Counted from the stretch's first letter, positions 1 to 9,634 are shown. The stretch is DNA of 64,000 nucleotides from Hamadaea tsunoensis DSM 44101 (GCF_000428945.1 NZ_AUAX01000007.1:124001-188000), one strand, 5' to 3'. A program made the numbers and translations. The notes: generated by a model not told the origin, from the letters alone.

Positions 1-13
1 ATGGAGGCGCGGC

Positions 14-1342
14 ATGTATCCCGACGAGGATTCCGACCCGACGACCACGGCCCAGACGACCGAAGGCCAGCCCCACGTTCAGCCTGACCCCCAGCGCGGA
101 GAAGAAGCGCAGATCCCGCAGATCGAGATCTCGCCCACGGACCTCGGCGACCGGCTGGACAGCGACGACGAAGAGCTGAGGCGCCTCCTCGCGGACAACG
201 ACTTCGACGACCTGTACGGCACTGGCGATCTGGACCCGTACACGGCGGGCGACCTGGATCCGGTGCAGAACACAGCGATTCTTGCCATGGCCGCCGCCGT
301 GAACACCGCCGACGAGGACGTGCGCAGCAGCCACGAGCGATACCGGAAACTGTTCACCTCGATATCGCTGGGGACCGAGGAGGAACTGTCGGACGCCAAG
401 GTAGACATGGACGTCGCGGCTTCCTCAATCCTCGGAGTCGTTCGGCGCACTGGAGACACCGAGGTGCTCCTCGAGATCACCCGCGACATCGGCGCCGAGA
501 ACGAAACGCAGGGCCGGTACACGATCGAGTTGCGTACCACGCCAACCGAGTTGAGCGACGACACGGGCTGGGATCATCGGGTACACGCGGTGGCATATGC
601 GGTGTTCCAGATCGAGAACAGCAAGGACCGACCAATCAACCCCAACCCGTACGGCGCCTACGAGATGGAACTGTTCAACGTCGACCATTCCATCTACTTC
701 CCGGGGGCGGCCAAGGTCACCGGGACGGGCCGGCAGGTGACCGTCGCGATACCCGCCACCGAGCTCGGCTTCGACTGGGCCGCGATGGGACCCGACCACC
801 GGCGGCAGGGCATCGTCCACGAGTACGTGACACTGCCGTGGTACATCGAGGACTTCACCGATGACGACCTTGTCGAGGGCCTGGGCGCCCGAGGCCGGTT
901 CGCATACGCCTTCCTCATGTCGGCCATCGCGCGGCTAGCCGGCATCTGGGCGCAGCCGAAGCAACTCGGCCTGCTCAACCGGTTGAGTGTCAAGAACGGA
1001 TGGGTCGTCCGCCCGCGAACCGCGCCGATCCGGATCCTCGACACACTCGGCGGCGACACGGCCGCCCTGGTCCGGTACGCCGTCGGGCAACGGGCGTGCC
1101 CGACAATCGACTGGCCGGGAGCGACGATTCTGTCCGGCAGCCTGACCGCCATGGCCGGGACGTGGAACCTCGCCAAGGCGCACATCCTCAGTGGCCTGCC
1201 GATGGGCGGGCACAATCCGCCGGCCGCCTTCGTAGGGTCGTCAGACGCCCTGCTGTTCGAGTACCGGACGGCACCGGACACCCACGCCGCCCTCTTCTAC
1301 AACCCGGACCGAGCGGCCTTGAACTACGACTTCGACAGCTGA
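14..1342 (+). CDS. Hypothetical protein, acidic N-terminus
   Basis: Predicted 442 aa protein that I do not recognise. The first ~90 residues are acidic and low-complexity (Asp/Glu/Thr/Pro rich), and a globular part follows. There is no signal peptide and no clear membrane segment. An alternative ATG at position 1 is in another frame and closes quickly. The gene is followed by the MFS transporter on the same strand, but the ~195 bp gap gives no evidence for an operon. Coding reality is supported by length and strong third-position GC bias. The function is unknown. Confidence 0.7.
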   Translation: MYPDEDSDPTTTAQTTEGQPHVQPDPQRGEEAQIPQIEISPTDLGDRLDSDDEELRRLLADNDFDDLYGTGDLDPYTAGDLDPVQNTAILAMAAAVNTADEDVRSSHERYRKLFTSISLGTEEELSDAKVDMDVAASSILGVVRRTGDTEVLLEITRDIGAENETQGRYTIELRTTPTELSDDTGWDHRVHAVAYAVFQIENSKDRPINPNPYGAYEMELFNVDHSIYFPGAAKVTGTGRQVTVAIPATELGFDWAAMGPDHRRQGIVHEYVTLPWYIEDFTDDDLVEGLGARGRFAYAFLMSAIARLAGIWAQPKQLGLLNRLSVKNGWVVRPRTAPIRILDTLGGDTAALVRYAVGQRACPTIDWPGATILSGSLTAMAGTWNLAKAHILSGLPMGGHNPPAAFVGSSDALLFEYRTAPDTHAALFYNPDRAALNYDFDS

Positions 1343-1543
1343 CGCGACCGATACCGCGCACGCACAGCAGCCGCGCGCCAGGTGGAGGACGGGGATCCGG
1401 CGCGGCCGCCCGCCGCGCTGACGCCGAGACGGCCCGACGTTCCCGCCCGGCGACCGCTGTCGGGCATTGCGCCGGGCCGCAGGTCGGCGACGCATATCGG
1501 TTGCCGCCGGAGCCACCCCGCCCCCTATCCTCGCGGGGTGACG

Positions 1544-2758
1544 ATGGCCTTCATCCGTACGCACACGGCCTTTCGGCGGCTGTGGTCCGCACGTGTCGTG
1601 TCGTTCATGGGCGACTCGATAGGCCTGGTCGCGTTGATCCTCTACGTCGCGGACCGTTCCGGTACCGGCCTCGCCGTCGCCCTGCTCATGCTCGCCGGTG
1701 ACGTCGCGCCGCAGCTGCTGTCGCCCTTCGCGGGCGCTGTCGCCGACCGCTTCGACCTGCGCCGCGTCATGGTCGCCTGCGAGCTGGGCCAGGCGGCGGT
1801 GATGCTGGTGATCGCCGTCCTGCTGCCGCCGTTGCCGCTGCTGATCGTTCTCGTCGCGGCCCGCTCCACGCTGGCCGTCATCTTCCAACCCGCGTCCCGG
1901 TCCGCCATTCCGGCCTTCGTGGCCTCCGACGACCTCCCGCGCGCCAACGCGGCGCTGGGCGCCGGCACCCACGGTCTCGACGTCCTCGGTCCCGTCCTGG
2001 CCGCCGGTCTTCTTCCCTTTCTCGGTGTACGCGGGCTGCTGCTCGTCGACGGGTTCAGCTTCCTGGTGTCGGCGGCGCTCCTGGTACGCCTGCCGGCTCT
2101 ACCGCCGGCTCGGATCGCGCCGCCGTCGATGTTCGCCGACGCCCGCGACGGTCTGGCGTACCTGTGGAGTCATCGGGTGCTGCGCGTCATCGTGGTCGGC
2201 TTCTGCCTGGTGGTGGCGTTCAACGGCGTGGACGACGTCGCGCTCGTCTTCCTGGCCAAGGGCCCGCTGCACGGTGGCGATTCCGCCGCGAGCATCTTGT
2301 ACGCGGGCGTCGGCGCCGGACTGCTGATCGGGTTCGCGCTGCTGTCGCGCTACGGCAATCGGTTCTCGCCACTGGCCCTGATCCCCGTGGGGTACGCGGT
2401 CAGCAGCCTCGGCAACCTTCTCACCGGAGTGGCCGCGTCGGTGCTGATCGCCTTCGCCATGCAGACGGTACGCGGGCTGGGCCTGTCGGCGAACGACACC
2501 GGCCACGACACGCTGATCCAGCGTACTGTCCCAGCGGGCTTGCAGGGCCGGGTGTTCAGCAACCTCTACGGCGCCATCGGGCTGGCCGGTGGACTGTCCT
2601 ATGTGCTCGGCGGTTTCCTGATCGATCTGACGTCCCCCCGCGTGACGCTGGTGGTCGCGGGTTGCGGCGGGCTGGCCGTCGCCGCGATCGTGGCGCGACG
2701 GCTGCGCCGGGTGGGCGAGCCGCCGGCGGCCGGCGGCGAGACCGCCAACGTCACGTGA
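1544..2758 (+). CDS. MFS transporter
   Basis: About 404 aa integral membrane protein of the major facilitator superfamily, probably a drug or metabolite exporter driven by the proton gradient. The N-terminus runs straight into TM1. An AVADRFDLRR loop between TM2 and TM3 matches the MFS signature (GxLaDRxGRR-like), and about 12 hydrophobic segments follow. The open frame extends upstream to a GTG at 1382, but the upstream part is not MFS-like, so I place the start at the ATG 1544 (GTG 1538 is also possible). The gene ends inside a strong hairpin shared with the convergent hydrolase gene. Confidence 0.88.
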   Translation: MAFIRTHTAFRRLWSARVVSFMGDSIGLVALILYVADRSGTGLAVALLMLAGDVAPQLLSPFAGAVADRFDLRRVMVACELGQAAVMLVIAVLLPPLPLLIVLVAARSTLAVIFQPASRSAIPAFVASDDLPRANAALGAGTHGLDVLGPVLAAGLLPFLGVRGLLLVDGFSFLVSAALLVRLPALPPARIAPPSMFADARDGLAYLWSHRVLRVIVVGFCLVVAFNGVDDVALVFLAKGPLHGGDSAASILYAGVGAGLLIGFALLSRYGNRFSPLALIPVGYAVSSLGNLLTGVAASVLIAFAMQTVRGLGLSANDTGHDTLIQRTVPAGLQGRVFSNLYGAIGLAGGLSYVLGGFLIDLTSPRVTLVVAGCGGLAVAAIVARRLRRVGEPPAAGGETANVT

Positions 2759-2775
2759 GGTTGGCGGTCTCGCCG
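2734..2775. terminator. Bidirectional hairpin terminator
   Basis: Perfect 16-bp inverted repeat (arms 2734-2749 and 2760-2775, 10-nt loop). It overlaps the stop codon of the MFS gene and lies just past the stop of the convergent hydrolase. It has no U-tract, as is usual in high-GC actinomycetes. Confidence 0.8.
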
Positions 2776-2807
2776 GGCCGCGCGCTCGGGCCCGACGCAG
2801 CGAGACG

Positions 2808-3632
2808 TCAGGAGGGGTCGTGCTCCGTGGTCCAGCCGCGGACGAGTGCCGCGAACTCCGCCGGCCTTTCCATCGACGGCAGGTGGGCGACATCGTCCCA
2901 GTCCACCCGCCGAGCCTGTGGTGCGCCGGCGCACACCCGGCGGGCGGCGTCGTGCGTGGTGTCCAGGTCGTGGCCGCCGACGAGTACCAGCACCGGCAGG
3001 TCCAGCTCGTTGAGCCGTTCCAGGGCGGGCGGCTCCAGCTCCGCCTGATCGACGTCGCCCCACGCCTCGGCGATCTCGAACACGTTGCGCTGCATCTCGC
3101 GTACGGCCGACACCACCGACGGCTCGACCTCGGCAACGTCGCGCCCGGGACCGGCGACCCAGGAGGTCACGTTGGCCTCGACCGCGGCATCGAGGTCGCC
3201 ACCGGCCAGGGCGGCCTTCTCGGCATCGAAGAAGGCCCGCAGATCAGGAGTCAGCTCGGCCAGGAGGCTGCCTCCAGGCGGGCACAGCAGCAGTGACTGC
3301 GCCAGGTCTGGCCGGGTCAGGGCGACCTCCGTCGCCACCCCCGAACCGAACGAGGCGCCGACCAGGTGGCATCGCGTGATGCGCAGGTGCTCCAGCGTCG
3401 AGACGACGTCGGCGACGTGATCGAGCACTCCCTCCGGCCGGGTGGTCGATGCACCGTATCCGCGCAGGTCGACCCGCACGACCGTGCGGTCGGCCGACAG
3501 ATCGCCCAGGATCGGGTCCCACATACGCCGATCGGCGATGCCCGCATGGATGAGCACAACGGGCAGCCCGCCCTCCCGCGGCGCGCTCGCGTCGTAGGCG
3601 ATTCCGGATGGGGTGTACAAACTGTCGGTCAT
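2808..3632 (-). CDS. Alpha/beta hydrolase
   Basis: About 274 aa cytoplasmic alpha/beta-hydrolase-fold enzyme. Visible landmarks are the oxyanion-region HAG near the N-terminus, the nucleophile elbow G-A-S-F-G-S, the acid in GGHD, and the catalytic His in VAHLPSMERP, which together give a complete Ser-Asp-His triad. The start is the ATG at 3632, preceded by a GGAGACC Shine-Dalgarno; an upstream in-frame ATG at 3725 would add a non-homologous stretch. It resembles the 3-oxoadipate enol-lactonase/chloroperoxidase-like branch, but the substrate cannot be read from the sequence. It is divergent from the sigma-factor gene. Confidence 0.85.
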   Translation of the reverse strand: MTDSLYTPSGIAYDASAPREGGLPVVLIHAGIADRRMWDPILGDLSADRTVVRVDLRGYGASTTRPEGVLDHVADVVSTLEHLRITRCHLVGASFGSGVATEVALTRPDLAQSLLLCPPGGSLLAELTPDLRAFFDAEKAALAGGDLDAAVEANVTSWVAGPGRDVAEVEPSVVSAVREMQRNVFEIAEAWGDVDQAELEPPALERLNELDLPVLVLVGGHDLDTTHDAARRVCAGAPQARRVDWDDVAHLPSMERPAEFAALVRGWTTEHDPS

Positions 3633-3833
3633 CGGTCTCCTGACCTGCGGTGGACATCTCACCCGATTCAACCGTGGCGGCCCGCCGCCGGCCGTCCGAA
3701 GCTCGGTGGGGGAGAGCTTGATCACTCATCGGTGCCCGAGCAGGTGTTCGCCGACGGATCCGTGAATCCTTTTCGCCGTCGGCACACTCTTATGAGGGTG
3801 TCCTACGCATCAAGCCAGACGGGAGGGGCGGCC

Positions 3834-4358
3834 ATGAACCGTGCCGACTGGGCCAGCGCACAGCTGGTCGCCGCCGCCCGGGACGGCCACATCGAGTCGC
3901 TGACCACGCTGGTCGCCCACACCCACCCCCACGTCCTGCGCTTCGCCCACACGCTGTGCGCGACGCCGCAGGACGCCGAGGACGCCGCGCAGGAGGCATT
4001 GCTCATCCTGTTCCGCAAGGTCGGCACGCTGCGGTCGATCACCGCCTTGTCGTCGTGGATGTTCCGCATAGTGCGCAACGAGTGCCTACGCCGGCTGCGC
4101 CGGCCCGGCCTGGACGAACTCGTCGATACCGGCATAGCGGAATCACCCGAAGACGACGTCATCCGGCAGCTGGAGGCCGAACGGGTGGCTCGGGCGATCG
4201 CCACGCTGCCCGACATCCAGCGCCGCGTACTCATCCTGCGTGACGTCCAGGGATACCCGGGTCGCGCGGTCGCCGACCACCTCGGGCTGAGCCTCGCGGC
4301 GATGAAGTCCCACCTGCACCGGGCGCGCGCAAGCCTCAAGGCCGCGCTGCAGCACTGA
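3834..4358 (+). CDS. ECF-type RNA polymerase sigma factor
   Basis: 174 aa extracytoplasmic-function sigma factor. Region 2 (about residues 15-80) has the DAEDAAQEALL helix and the SSWMFRIVRNECLRRLRR stretch. Region 4 (about 110-170) has the LPDIQRRVLILRDVQG and GLSLAAMKSHLHRAR helix-turn-helix. The start at 3834 has a GGGAGGGG ribosome-binding site, whereas an upstream ATG at 3792 lacks one. No anti-sigma gene is adjacent. The next gene, 56 bp downstream, is a peroxiredoxin, which suggests a redox or envelope stress role (inference). Confidence 0.92.
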   Translation: MNRADWASAQLVAAARDGHIESLTTLVAHTHPHVLRFAHTLCATPQDAEDAAQEALLILFRKVGTLRSITALSSWMFRIVRNECLRRLRRPGLDELVDTGIAESPEDDVIRQLEAERVARAIATLPDIQRRVLILRDVQGYPGRAVADHLGLSLAAMKSHLHRARASLKAALQH

Positions 4359-4414
4359 ACGCCCTACCTCCGCTCTGTCTCCGCCTTCCTTTCGCCCTTC
4401 CTCAGGAGTTCACC

Positions 4415-4873
4415 ATGCTCGGCGTCACTACCACCATGCCCGATCTGGAGCTCGTCGACAGCGACGGCGCCGCCGTCCGGCTGCACGACTACCTCGACGG
4501 CAGGCACGTGCTGCTGTACTTCATGCGGGCCACCACCTGCCCGATCTGCGTCCGGCACGTACGCGACCTGTCCCGGCACATCGGCGAGTACGCCGCCCTC
4601 GGAGCACGCATCGTGGTGGTCGTACCGGAGGGCCCGGCGACCGCCCGAGCATGGGCGGCCCGGCAGAAACTGCCCTTCCCCGTCGTGACCGGGGCCCAGG
4701 GCAGCCCGCACGAGGAGGTCGGCCTCCTGCGTACCGTGTTCGGGGCTGTCCAGCAGTCCGGCACCGTCCTCGTCGACCCCAACGGAGTCGTTCGCCATGT
4801 CAAGGCGGCGACGCTACCGACAGCCGGATACGACCGCGCGGCGGTGCTGCGTACGCTGGCTGAGCTGCGTTGA
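4415..4873 (+). CDS. Peroxiredoxin-like (AhpC/TSA family) protein
   Basis: 152 aa thioredoxin-fold peroxidase of the AhpC/TSA family. The active site is Thr-Thr-Cys-Pro-Ile-Cys (Cys42 and Cys45), a CxxC arrangement that suggests an intramolecular disulfide like that of thioredoxin-like or atypical 2-Cys/BCP-type enzymes. A conserved TVLVDPNGVVRHV strand near the C-terminus completes the fold. A CAGGAG ribosome-binding site precedes the ATG. It lies 56 bp after the ECF sigma gene on the same strand and is probably co-transcribed with it. Confidence 0.85.
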   Translation: MLGVTTTMPDLELVDSDGAAVRLHDYLDGRHVLLYFMRATTCPICVRHVRDLSRHIGEYAALGARIVVVVPEGPATARAWAARQKLPFPVVTGAQGSPHEEVGLLRTVFGAVQQSGTVLVDPNGVVRHVKAATLPTAGYDRAAVLRTLAELR

Positions 4874-5004
4874 CGTCGCATCGTGATCGTCCGCGCGCTC
4901 CGCGACCCGGATGAACTGGTGTGTACGGGTCGGTGCAGCCGGTGCTCCCTCGTGGACAGCGGCTACGCCGGACGTTTCAGATGCGGCACTGGTAGGTTCC
5001 CGCT

Positions 5005-5514
5005 GTGGCGATGATCGAACTCCGGCCGGTGATGGACAGCGATCTCCTATACCTCGACACGTTGCACGACGACGACGAGTACGCGTTCTTCGCCGTAGAC
5101 CACCGTCCCACCGAGAAGCAGCTCCAGTGCCAGATCACCGAGTCTCTACTGCCGACGGTCGACTTCCGGATCGTCAACGACGCATCAACGGGCGAGGCGG
5201 TCGGGTGGATCCGGGCCGATCTGGATCTCTACAACGGCCTTGCGCAGTTAGGCTACGGCTTCGCCCGCGCGTATTGGGGACAAGGGTACGCAACCGCTGC
5301 GGTAAGAGCGCTGGTGGACGCGCTCTTCGGCCGCAACGACATCCACAAGGTCTGGGCGCGGGTCGACCCTCGCAACGACCGCTCGATGCGGGTCCTGCAC
5401 CGGGCCGGGTTTCGCCTCGAAGGCACCCAGGAGTCCCACCTCCTCCGCCGCGGTGAGCGGGTCTCCCGCGCCCTCTTCGGCCTGACCCGCGCGCGATGGA
5501 GTGAGCGTACGTAG
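5005..5514 (+). CDS. GNAT family N-acetyltransferase (RimJ/RimL-like)
   Basis: 169 aa acetyl-CoA-dependent acetyltransferase. Motif A is clear around residues 86-104 (FARAYWGQGYATAAVRAL, with the GQGYA pyrophosphate loop), followed by the KVWARVDPRNDRSMRVLHRAGF block typical of RimJ/RimL-type enzymes that acetylate protein N-termini or amine-bearing small molecules. A GTG start is used at 5005, with an ATG two codons later. A hairpin terminator follows immediately. Confidence 0.88.
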   Translation: MAMIELRPVMDSDLLYLDTLHDDDEYAFFAVDHRPTEKQLQCQITESLLPTVDFRIVNDASTGEAVGWIRADLDLYNGLAQLGYGFARAYWGQGYATAAVRALVDALFGRNDIHKVWARVDPRNDRSMRVLHRAGFRLEGTQESHLLRRGERVSRALFGLTRARWSERT

Positions 5515-5522
5515 AACGCAGT

Positions 5523-5547
5523 AATCCCGGACTTCTGGTCCGGGATT
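5523..5547 (+). terminator. Hairpin terminator after the acetyltransferase
   Basis: Perfect 10-bp stem (5523-5532 with 5538-5547) and 5-nt loop, 8 bp after the stop codon. The following pseudogene begins directly behind it with no room for a normal promoter. Confidence 0.75.
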
Positions 5548-5555
5548 GGTATGCG

Positions 5556-6098
5556 TTGACGGAGTGGTCCAACGGCGGGCTAGCCGGGCATCTCGCCCGG
5601 TCGGCGTTCAATCTCGAACTGGCACTCGATCAGCGCGGCAGCGACGAAGGTGTGGTGGACGCTGTCGCGTACTACGCGAACTCCGATCCCGAACCGCCGG
5701 ACTCGCAGATCGGCCGACGGATCCGCCAACTCGGCGACCAGGAGGCTGCGCCAGGTCAGGCGGTGCTGGCCGACCGATTCGCGGCCAGCGTCGCCCGGCT
5801 ACGCGACCAGGCTGTGCCGGTGTCGCCCACCGTTGCGGTCCAGATGTTCGGCCGGCTCCTTCCGATCGACGACTGCGCCGCCGCGTGCCTGCTGGAACTC
5901 GTCGTCCACACCGATGATCTGGCGGTCAGCCTGGGCCTGCCGACACCCTTGTTCAGTGCACTGCCGAGCTGCCTGAAAGGCACGACTGCCTTCGAGCAGG
6001 TTGCCATCGGCGGCGCCACCTCGCGCAGGAGGTCGTCGCCCGCTGTCGACGCGGGCGCTGCCGACCGGTCAGCCACGTTCACCGCGACGGTTTCATGA
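5556..6098 (+). pseudogene. Truncated maleylpyruvate isomerase-family (mycothiol-dependent) protein
   Basis: The reading frame starts abruptly at WSNGGLAGHLARSA, which in this family is normally preceded by about 20-30 residues. It keeps the internal DinB-like helices through VVHTDDLAVSLGLPTP. After that the C-terminal part (from about nucleotide 5970) has no family character, consistent with a frameshift. Only a TTG could start it, and the terminator of the preceding gene sits 8 bp upstream. I read this as a 5'-truncated, 3'-frameshifted remnant. Confidence 0.6.
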
Positions 6099-6332
6099 GG
6101 CGAGTTTCACATCAGCACCAGCGATGGCGCCGTGCAGGTGCGACCAACGACGGATTTGTGTTACGGTGGCCGGGTTGCAGTTTTGATTTCCGTAGACGTT
6201 TCGGCGCCTGGTGGTCTAACCAAGACCCAATCCAGGTGCTTTTTTCGTTTGTGTCGTTTCCGACGCGGGTGATCAACGCAGCGGCGTGGGAGCCGCACTG
6301 GGCGGTCTCCAACAGCCTGCGAAGGAGCAGAC

Positions 6333-6536
6333 ATGGCTACAGGTACTGTGAAGTGGTTCAACGGCGACAAGGGCTTCGGTTTCATCAGCCAGGACGACGG
6401 CGGCGCCGACGTCTTCGCCCACTTCTCGGCGATCTCCGGGAACGGCTTCCGCAGCCTCGACGAGAACCAGCGCGTGGAGTTCACCGTCACCCAGGGCCCG
6501 AAGGGTCCCCAGGCGGCGGACATCCGCCCGCTCTGA
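6333..6536 (+). CDS. Cold-shock protein (CspA family)
   Basis: 67 aa OB-fold nucleic-acid chaperone. RNP1 (KGFGFI, residues 13-18) and RNP2 (VFAHFS, residues 27-32) are intact, as are the aromatic residues W8, F15, F17 and F28-F31. The ribosome-binding site is GAAGGAG. The upstream ~150 bp is AT-richer than its surroundings and may be the long 5' leader common to csp mRNAs (inference). It is monocistronic and ends in a strong hairpin. Confidence 0.95.
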   Translation: MATGTVKWFNGDKGFGFISQDDGGADVFAHFSAISGNGFRSLDENQRVEFTVTQGPKGPQAADIRPL

Positions 6537-6548
6537 TCCACACTTTCC

Positions 6549-6587
6549 CGAACGGCGGCCCTGACTGGTTCAGCAGGCCGCCGTTCG
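6549..6587 (+). terminator. Hairpin terminator after the cold-shock gene
   Basis: Perfect 12-bp arms (6549-6560 and 6576-6587) around a 15-nt loop that can itself pair CTGA with TCAG, starting 12 bp after the stop. Confidence 0.85.
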
Positions 6588-6681
6588 GCGTTCGCCGACC
6601 ATATGTTCAGGTTCGTTCTCGGGATGTCCGTGGCCTGTGGCCCGTGCCTTCTTCGCGACGTGCCATCGAGGAAGGCCTAGC

Positions 6682-6927
6682 ATGACCGTGATCATCACGC
6701 CGACAACGCCCGGCGGGTTCAGCCACGACCAGGAACCGGTCGCCGGCGCTTCGCCCCGGAACCCGACCCCCGCTGCGGATCGCGATCGCACGGCGCCGTT
6801 CCTTGCTCCGCCCGCTTCGGAGGAGCAGAAGCCCGCGCCTCGTACCTCCGACAGCGACGAGGTGACGATGCATCGATTGCGCCACCCGTTCACCGTGGCA
6901 TCCGACACGGACCATACTGGACAGTGA
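6682..6927 (+). CDS. Small hypothetical protein
   Basis: Possible 81 aa protein rich in Pro, Thr and Asp and probably disordered, with an upstream GAGGAAGG ribosome-binding-site-like sequence. It has no recognisable domain or signal peptide. It may be a chance frame. The following 6928-7174 contains nothing I can identify. Confidence 0.25.
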   Translation: MTVIITPTTPGGFSHDQEPVAGASPRNPTPAADRDRTAPFLAPPASEEQKPAPRTSDSDEVTMHRLRHPFTVASDTDHTGQ

Positions 6928-7174
6928 CGACGGCCATGTACTCCATGGGAGTTCATGGCGTGGAGATCATCTCAAGCCCTGCTGACACTCGGGTGACGCC
7001 GAGATGTCGCGCCTGGCAGGTGACCTTCGCCTGCCAGACGCGACCAGACAGCCACGCCCCACGCCCCGCGTCCATGGGCCAGCGGCCGTCCCCAGCACAT
7101 CGGTGTGCTGAACACTTCCCGGACGTGTTCGCCGCGCCGCCGCCGATTCCGGGGGTTCGGCCGGGTCACAACCC

Positions 7175-8518
7175 TCAGAAGTAGTTGATGCCGTAGCCGG
7201 AGAACCCCGACAGCGCGTACGCGACGCTGCTGAACAGGAAGTTGTCCGTGCAGATGTTCCCGTTCGGGTAGCGGTCGGGGCACTCGGTGCCGGAGCCGCC
7301 GTTGGCGTTCATGATGCCGGCCTGCAGGATGCCGGCGGCCCAGGCGCGGTCCTGAGTGTGCAGGCTGATGACCGACGCGCCGCTGTCGCCGCTGGCGGCG
7401 ATGATGGAGCCATCGGTGCTCGTGACGTAGTTCGCCCGGATGATGCCGAAGCCGTCGTTGAACTCCACGGCGATCTGGCGGATGGTGCCGCACCGCTGAC
7501 CCATGTTCGCCCCCTCCTGGCAAACCACGGTGCCCACGGTGCTCATGCCGGGATCCTGCTGGGTGAGGTAGCGAACGTTGGTGGGGTTGCCGACGTTGGA
7601 CCCGCCGAACACGAGGTCGGAGCCGGCGGCGCTGAAGACCGCCGCGCCGTTGTAGCCGGTGCCGACCAGCTGCTGGCCGCCCATCGATGCCCCGCTCGGC
7701 GCGTGGTAGGGGCCGTCGTTGCAGTGCCGGGCCGAGATGTAGCGGTACACGCTCGCGCCGTAGATGACGCCGAACCCGGTGGTGCAGAAGCTGCCGCCCG
7801 CGCCGAGCATGATGCCGCCGCCGTTGTACGGCGAGGAGTCGTTGTACTTGCCGCTGAGCGTCTGGGCGACACCGTACTGCGCGTTCACCGGCACGCCGAG
7901 TTCCGCCTCCAGCGTGGACTTGATGACCCCGATGTCCTTCACCCTGGACTTGTTCGCGTCGATGTACACCTGGACGCCGTCGAAGTCGGCGGAGAACCCG
8001 CCGAACCCCGACAGCGCGATGCCGCGGTTCGCGAACGCCGTCAGGTGGGTCTCCAGGTAGCTGGTCGCCACGGCCAGCCGGTCGCGGCTCACCTTGCGGG
8101 GAGCGACGAGTACGCCGAGCCCGTCCGCCGCGGCCTCACGGCGGATCTGCTGCAACGCGGGGGCGTCGGCGGCGCCGGACCAGTAGACGATCATCTGGTT
8201 CGAGGCCGGCGCCACGCCGAAGTCGACCGCGTCGGCGAGAGCGGCCTTCGCGGAGCCGAGCCTCGCCTTGGCGGCGGCGACCTTTTCGCTGGTGTTCGAC
8301 AGCGCCTCGAGGTACGCCTTGTCGTGCAGCCGGCCCTTGTCCAGACCGGCCGCGACATCGGGTACGCCGTTGGAGGCGACCTGGAACTGGCCGGCCGCGG
8401 CGGCGGCCGAAGCCTGCGGCGCGGCGACCACGGTCGCGAGGAGGGTCACGGCGGCGGCGATGTACAGCGCCCGGGCCGGCCGCAACGAGTGGGCTCCCAA
8501 AGGAGATCGCATTCTCAT
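7175..8518 (-). CDS. Secreted trypsin-like serine protease (S1 family, streptogrisin-like)
   Basis: 447 aa preproprotein. A Sec signal (residues ~1-38, ending ASA) is followed by a ~190-residue propeptide of the alpha-lytic/streptogrisin type, then the protease domain. The triad is readable: His265 in SARHC, Asp301 in GSDLVF, and Ser379 in SGDSGA. Paired cysteines flank the His (C245/C266). It is exported and self-processed in this family. The upstream gap of 280 bp holds the promoter of this gene and of the divergent membrane protein. Confidence 0.9.
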   Translation of the reverse strand: MRMRSPLGAHSLRPARALYIAAAVTLLATVVAAPQASAAAAAGQFQVASNGVPDVAAGLDKGRLHDKAYLEALSNTSEKVAAAKARLGSAKAALADAVDFGVAPASNQMIVYWSGAADAPALQQIRREAAADGLGVLVAPRKVSRDRLAVATSYLETHLTAFANRGIALSGFGGFSADFDGVQVYIDANKSRVKDIGVIKSTLEAELGVPVNAQYGVAQTLSGKYNDSSPYNGGGIMLGAGGSFCTTGFGVIYGASVYRYISARHCNDGPYHAPSGASMGGQQLVGTGYNGAAVFSAAGSDLVFGGSNVGNPTNVRYLTQQDPGMSTVGTVVCQEGANMGQRCGTIRQIAVEFNDGFGIIRANYVTSTDGSIIAASGDSGASVISLHTQDRAWAAGILQAGIMNANGGSGTECPDRYPNGNICTDNFLFSSVAYALSGFSGYGINYF

Positions 8519-8760
8519 GGCCGCAGAGTCTGGCCAGGACGTGGCCCGACCGACAGCGACAATCTCTACATTCCACGTACACGATCAGTCGTCAAGGCAT
8601 GGCACGGCGCACGTGGCGGATCCTGACACCCCGCCGGCCGAGTTTCGCGTGACGTCCTCATGGTCCGGCGGGAGGATCGAAGGCGAGCTCGAGGTGAAAT
8701 ATGATCAGCGCACGCAGCGGCGATGAGCGACTATGGGAACGCTCCCACGATGTGGATACG

Positions 8761-8776
8761 CTTAGAATTCTCTAAG
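8761..8776. promoter_or_regulatory. Small AT-rich palindrome upstream of the DUF2231-type gene
   Basis: CTTAGA-ATTC-TCTAAG, a perfect 6-bp inverted repeat in an AT-rich island 22 bp before the GTG of the following gene. It could be an operator or part of the promoter. The regulator is unknown. Confidence 0.4.
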
Positions 8777-8798
8777 AAGTCCATGAGAACTTATCGAT

Positions 8799-9290
8799 GT
8801 GACAACTATCAATGGCCTACCCGCCCACATCCTGCTCGTCCACGCGATCGTGGTGTTGCTGCCACTGTCGGCCGTCCTCGTCCTGCTCACAGCGGTATGG
8901 CCCGCCGCCCGTGCCCGGCTGGCCCTGTCCAACCTCGTTCTGTCCCTCGTCACACTCGCCCTCGTCCCGCTGACCACCGACGCCGGGGAGTGGCTCATCG
9001 CCCGGGTGCCCCGGTCCGCCGCGCTCCACGAGCACGCGCAGGCCGGCGAGAACGCGATCTACGCCGCCATCCCGGTGGCCGTCGTCGCGGCGGTCATCTT
9101 CGCGCGTACCCGGGAATGGGGTGCCAAGATCCTCGCGCCGTCCTCGACCGTGGTGACCGCGGTCGTCATGGTCCTGGCCACCCTCGCGGCCGGCGGCGCC
9201 TGCTACGACATCTACCTCATCGGCGATTCCGGTGCCCGCGCCGCGTGGGTCGGCAAGTATTCGAGCGAGCCGCACCCGCGCAAGTCCTGA
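8799..9290 (+). CDS. DUF2231-type membrane protein
   Basis: 163 aa integral membrane protein with four hydrophobic segments. It opens with GLPAHILLVHAIVVLLPL and ends with a GDSGARAAW motif, both typical of the DUF2231 family of predicted membrane proteins. The two conserved His residues of the family (in PAH and LVH) are present. It starts at GTG 8799. The function is unknown in the family; a redox or haem-related role has been proposed only by analogy. Confidence 0.75.
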   Translation: MTTINGLPAHILLVHAIVVLLPLSAVLVLLTAVWPAARARLALSNLVLSLVTLALVPLTTDAGEWLIARVPRSAALHEHAQAGENAIYAAIPVAVVAAVIFARTREWGAKILAPSSTVVTAVVMVLATLAAGGACYDIYLIGDSGARAAWVGKYSSEPHPRKS

Positions 9291-9634
9291 CAGGACGGAC
9301 GGCCCGCGCACCCGGGCCGAATTCAGGCCGAGGGCCACCGTCGAGAGCCTTGCGCGGGACCGTGCCGCGTCGGGCCGAGCACCTGCTTCGAGAAAACCGA
9401 GCCCGCGCGGAACCATGCTCGTGCCGGGCGGCGAAGACGCCGCGGATCGCCTAGGGAGGGTCGCTCTCGCGGCCGGTGGCCGAGACCCGGGGGCGGCTGT
9501 GAGCATGCCGATCAGCGGGCGTTGCCTTCCGGGTCGTCGCAGATGCGGGTGACGGGTGGCGGCCCACCGCCGTGTGCCGGGCCGAGGTCGGCGCAGAGCG
9601 GTGGGTCCGTCGTCGCGTTCTACGCCGCCGGCTT
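9291..9634. other. Intergenic region, nothing identified
   Basis: 344 bp between a + strand gene and the 3' end of a - strand gene. Overlapping frames exist on both strands, but none has convincing codon bias or a ribosome-binding site. No clear hairpin was found. Confidence 0.5.
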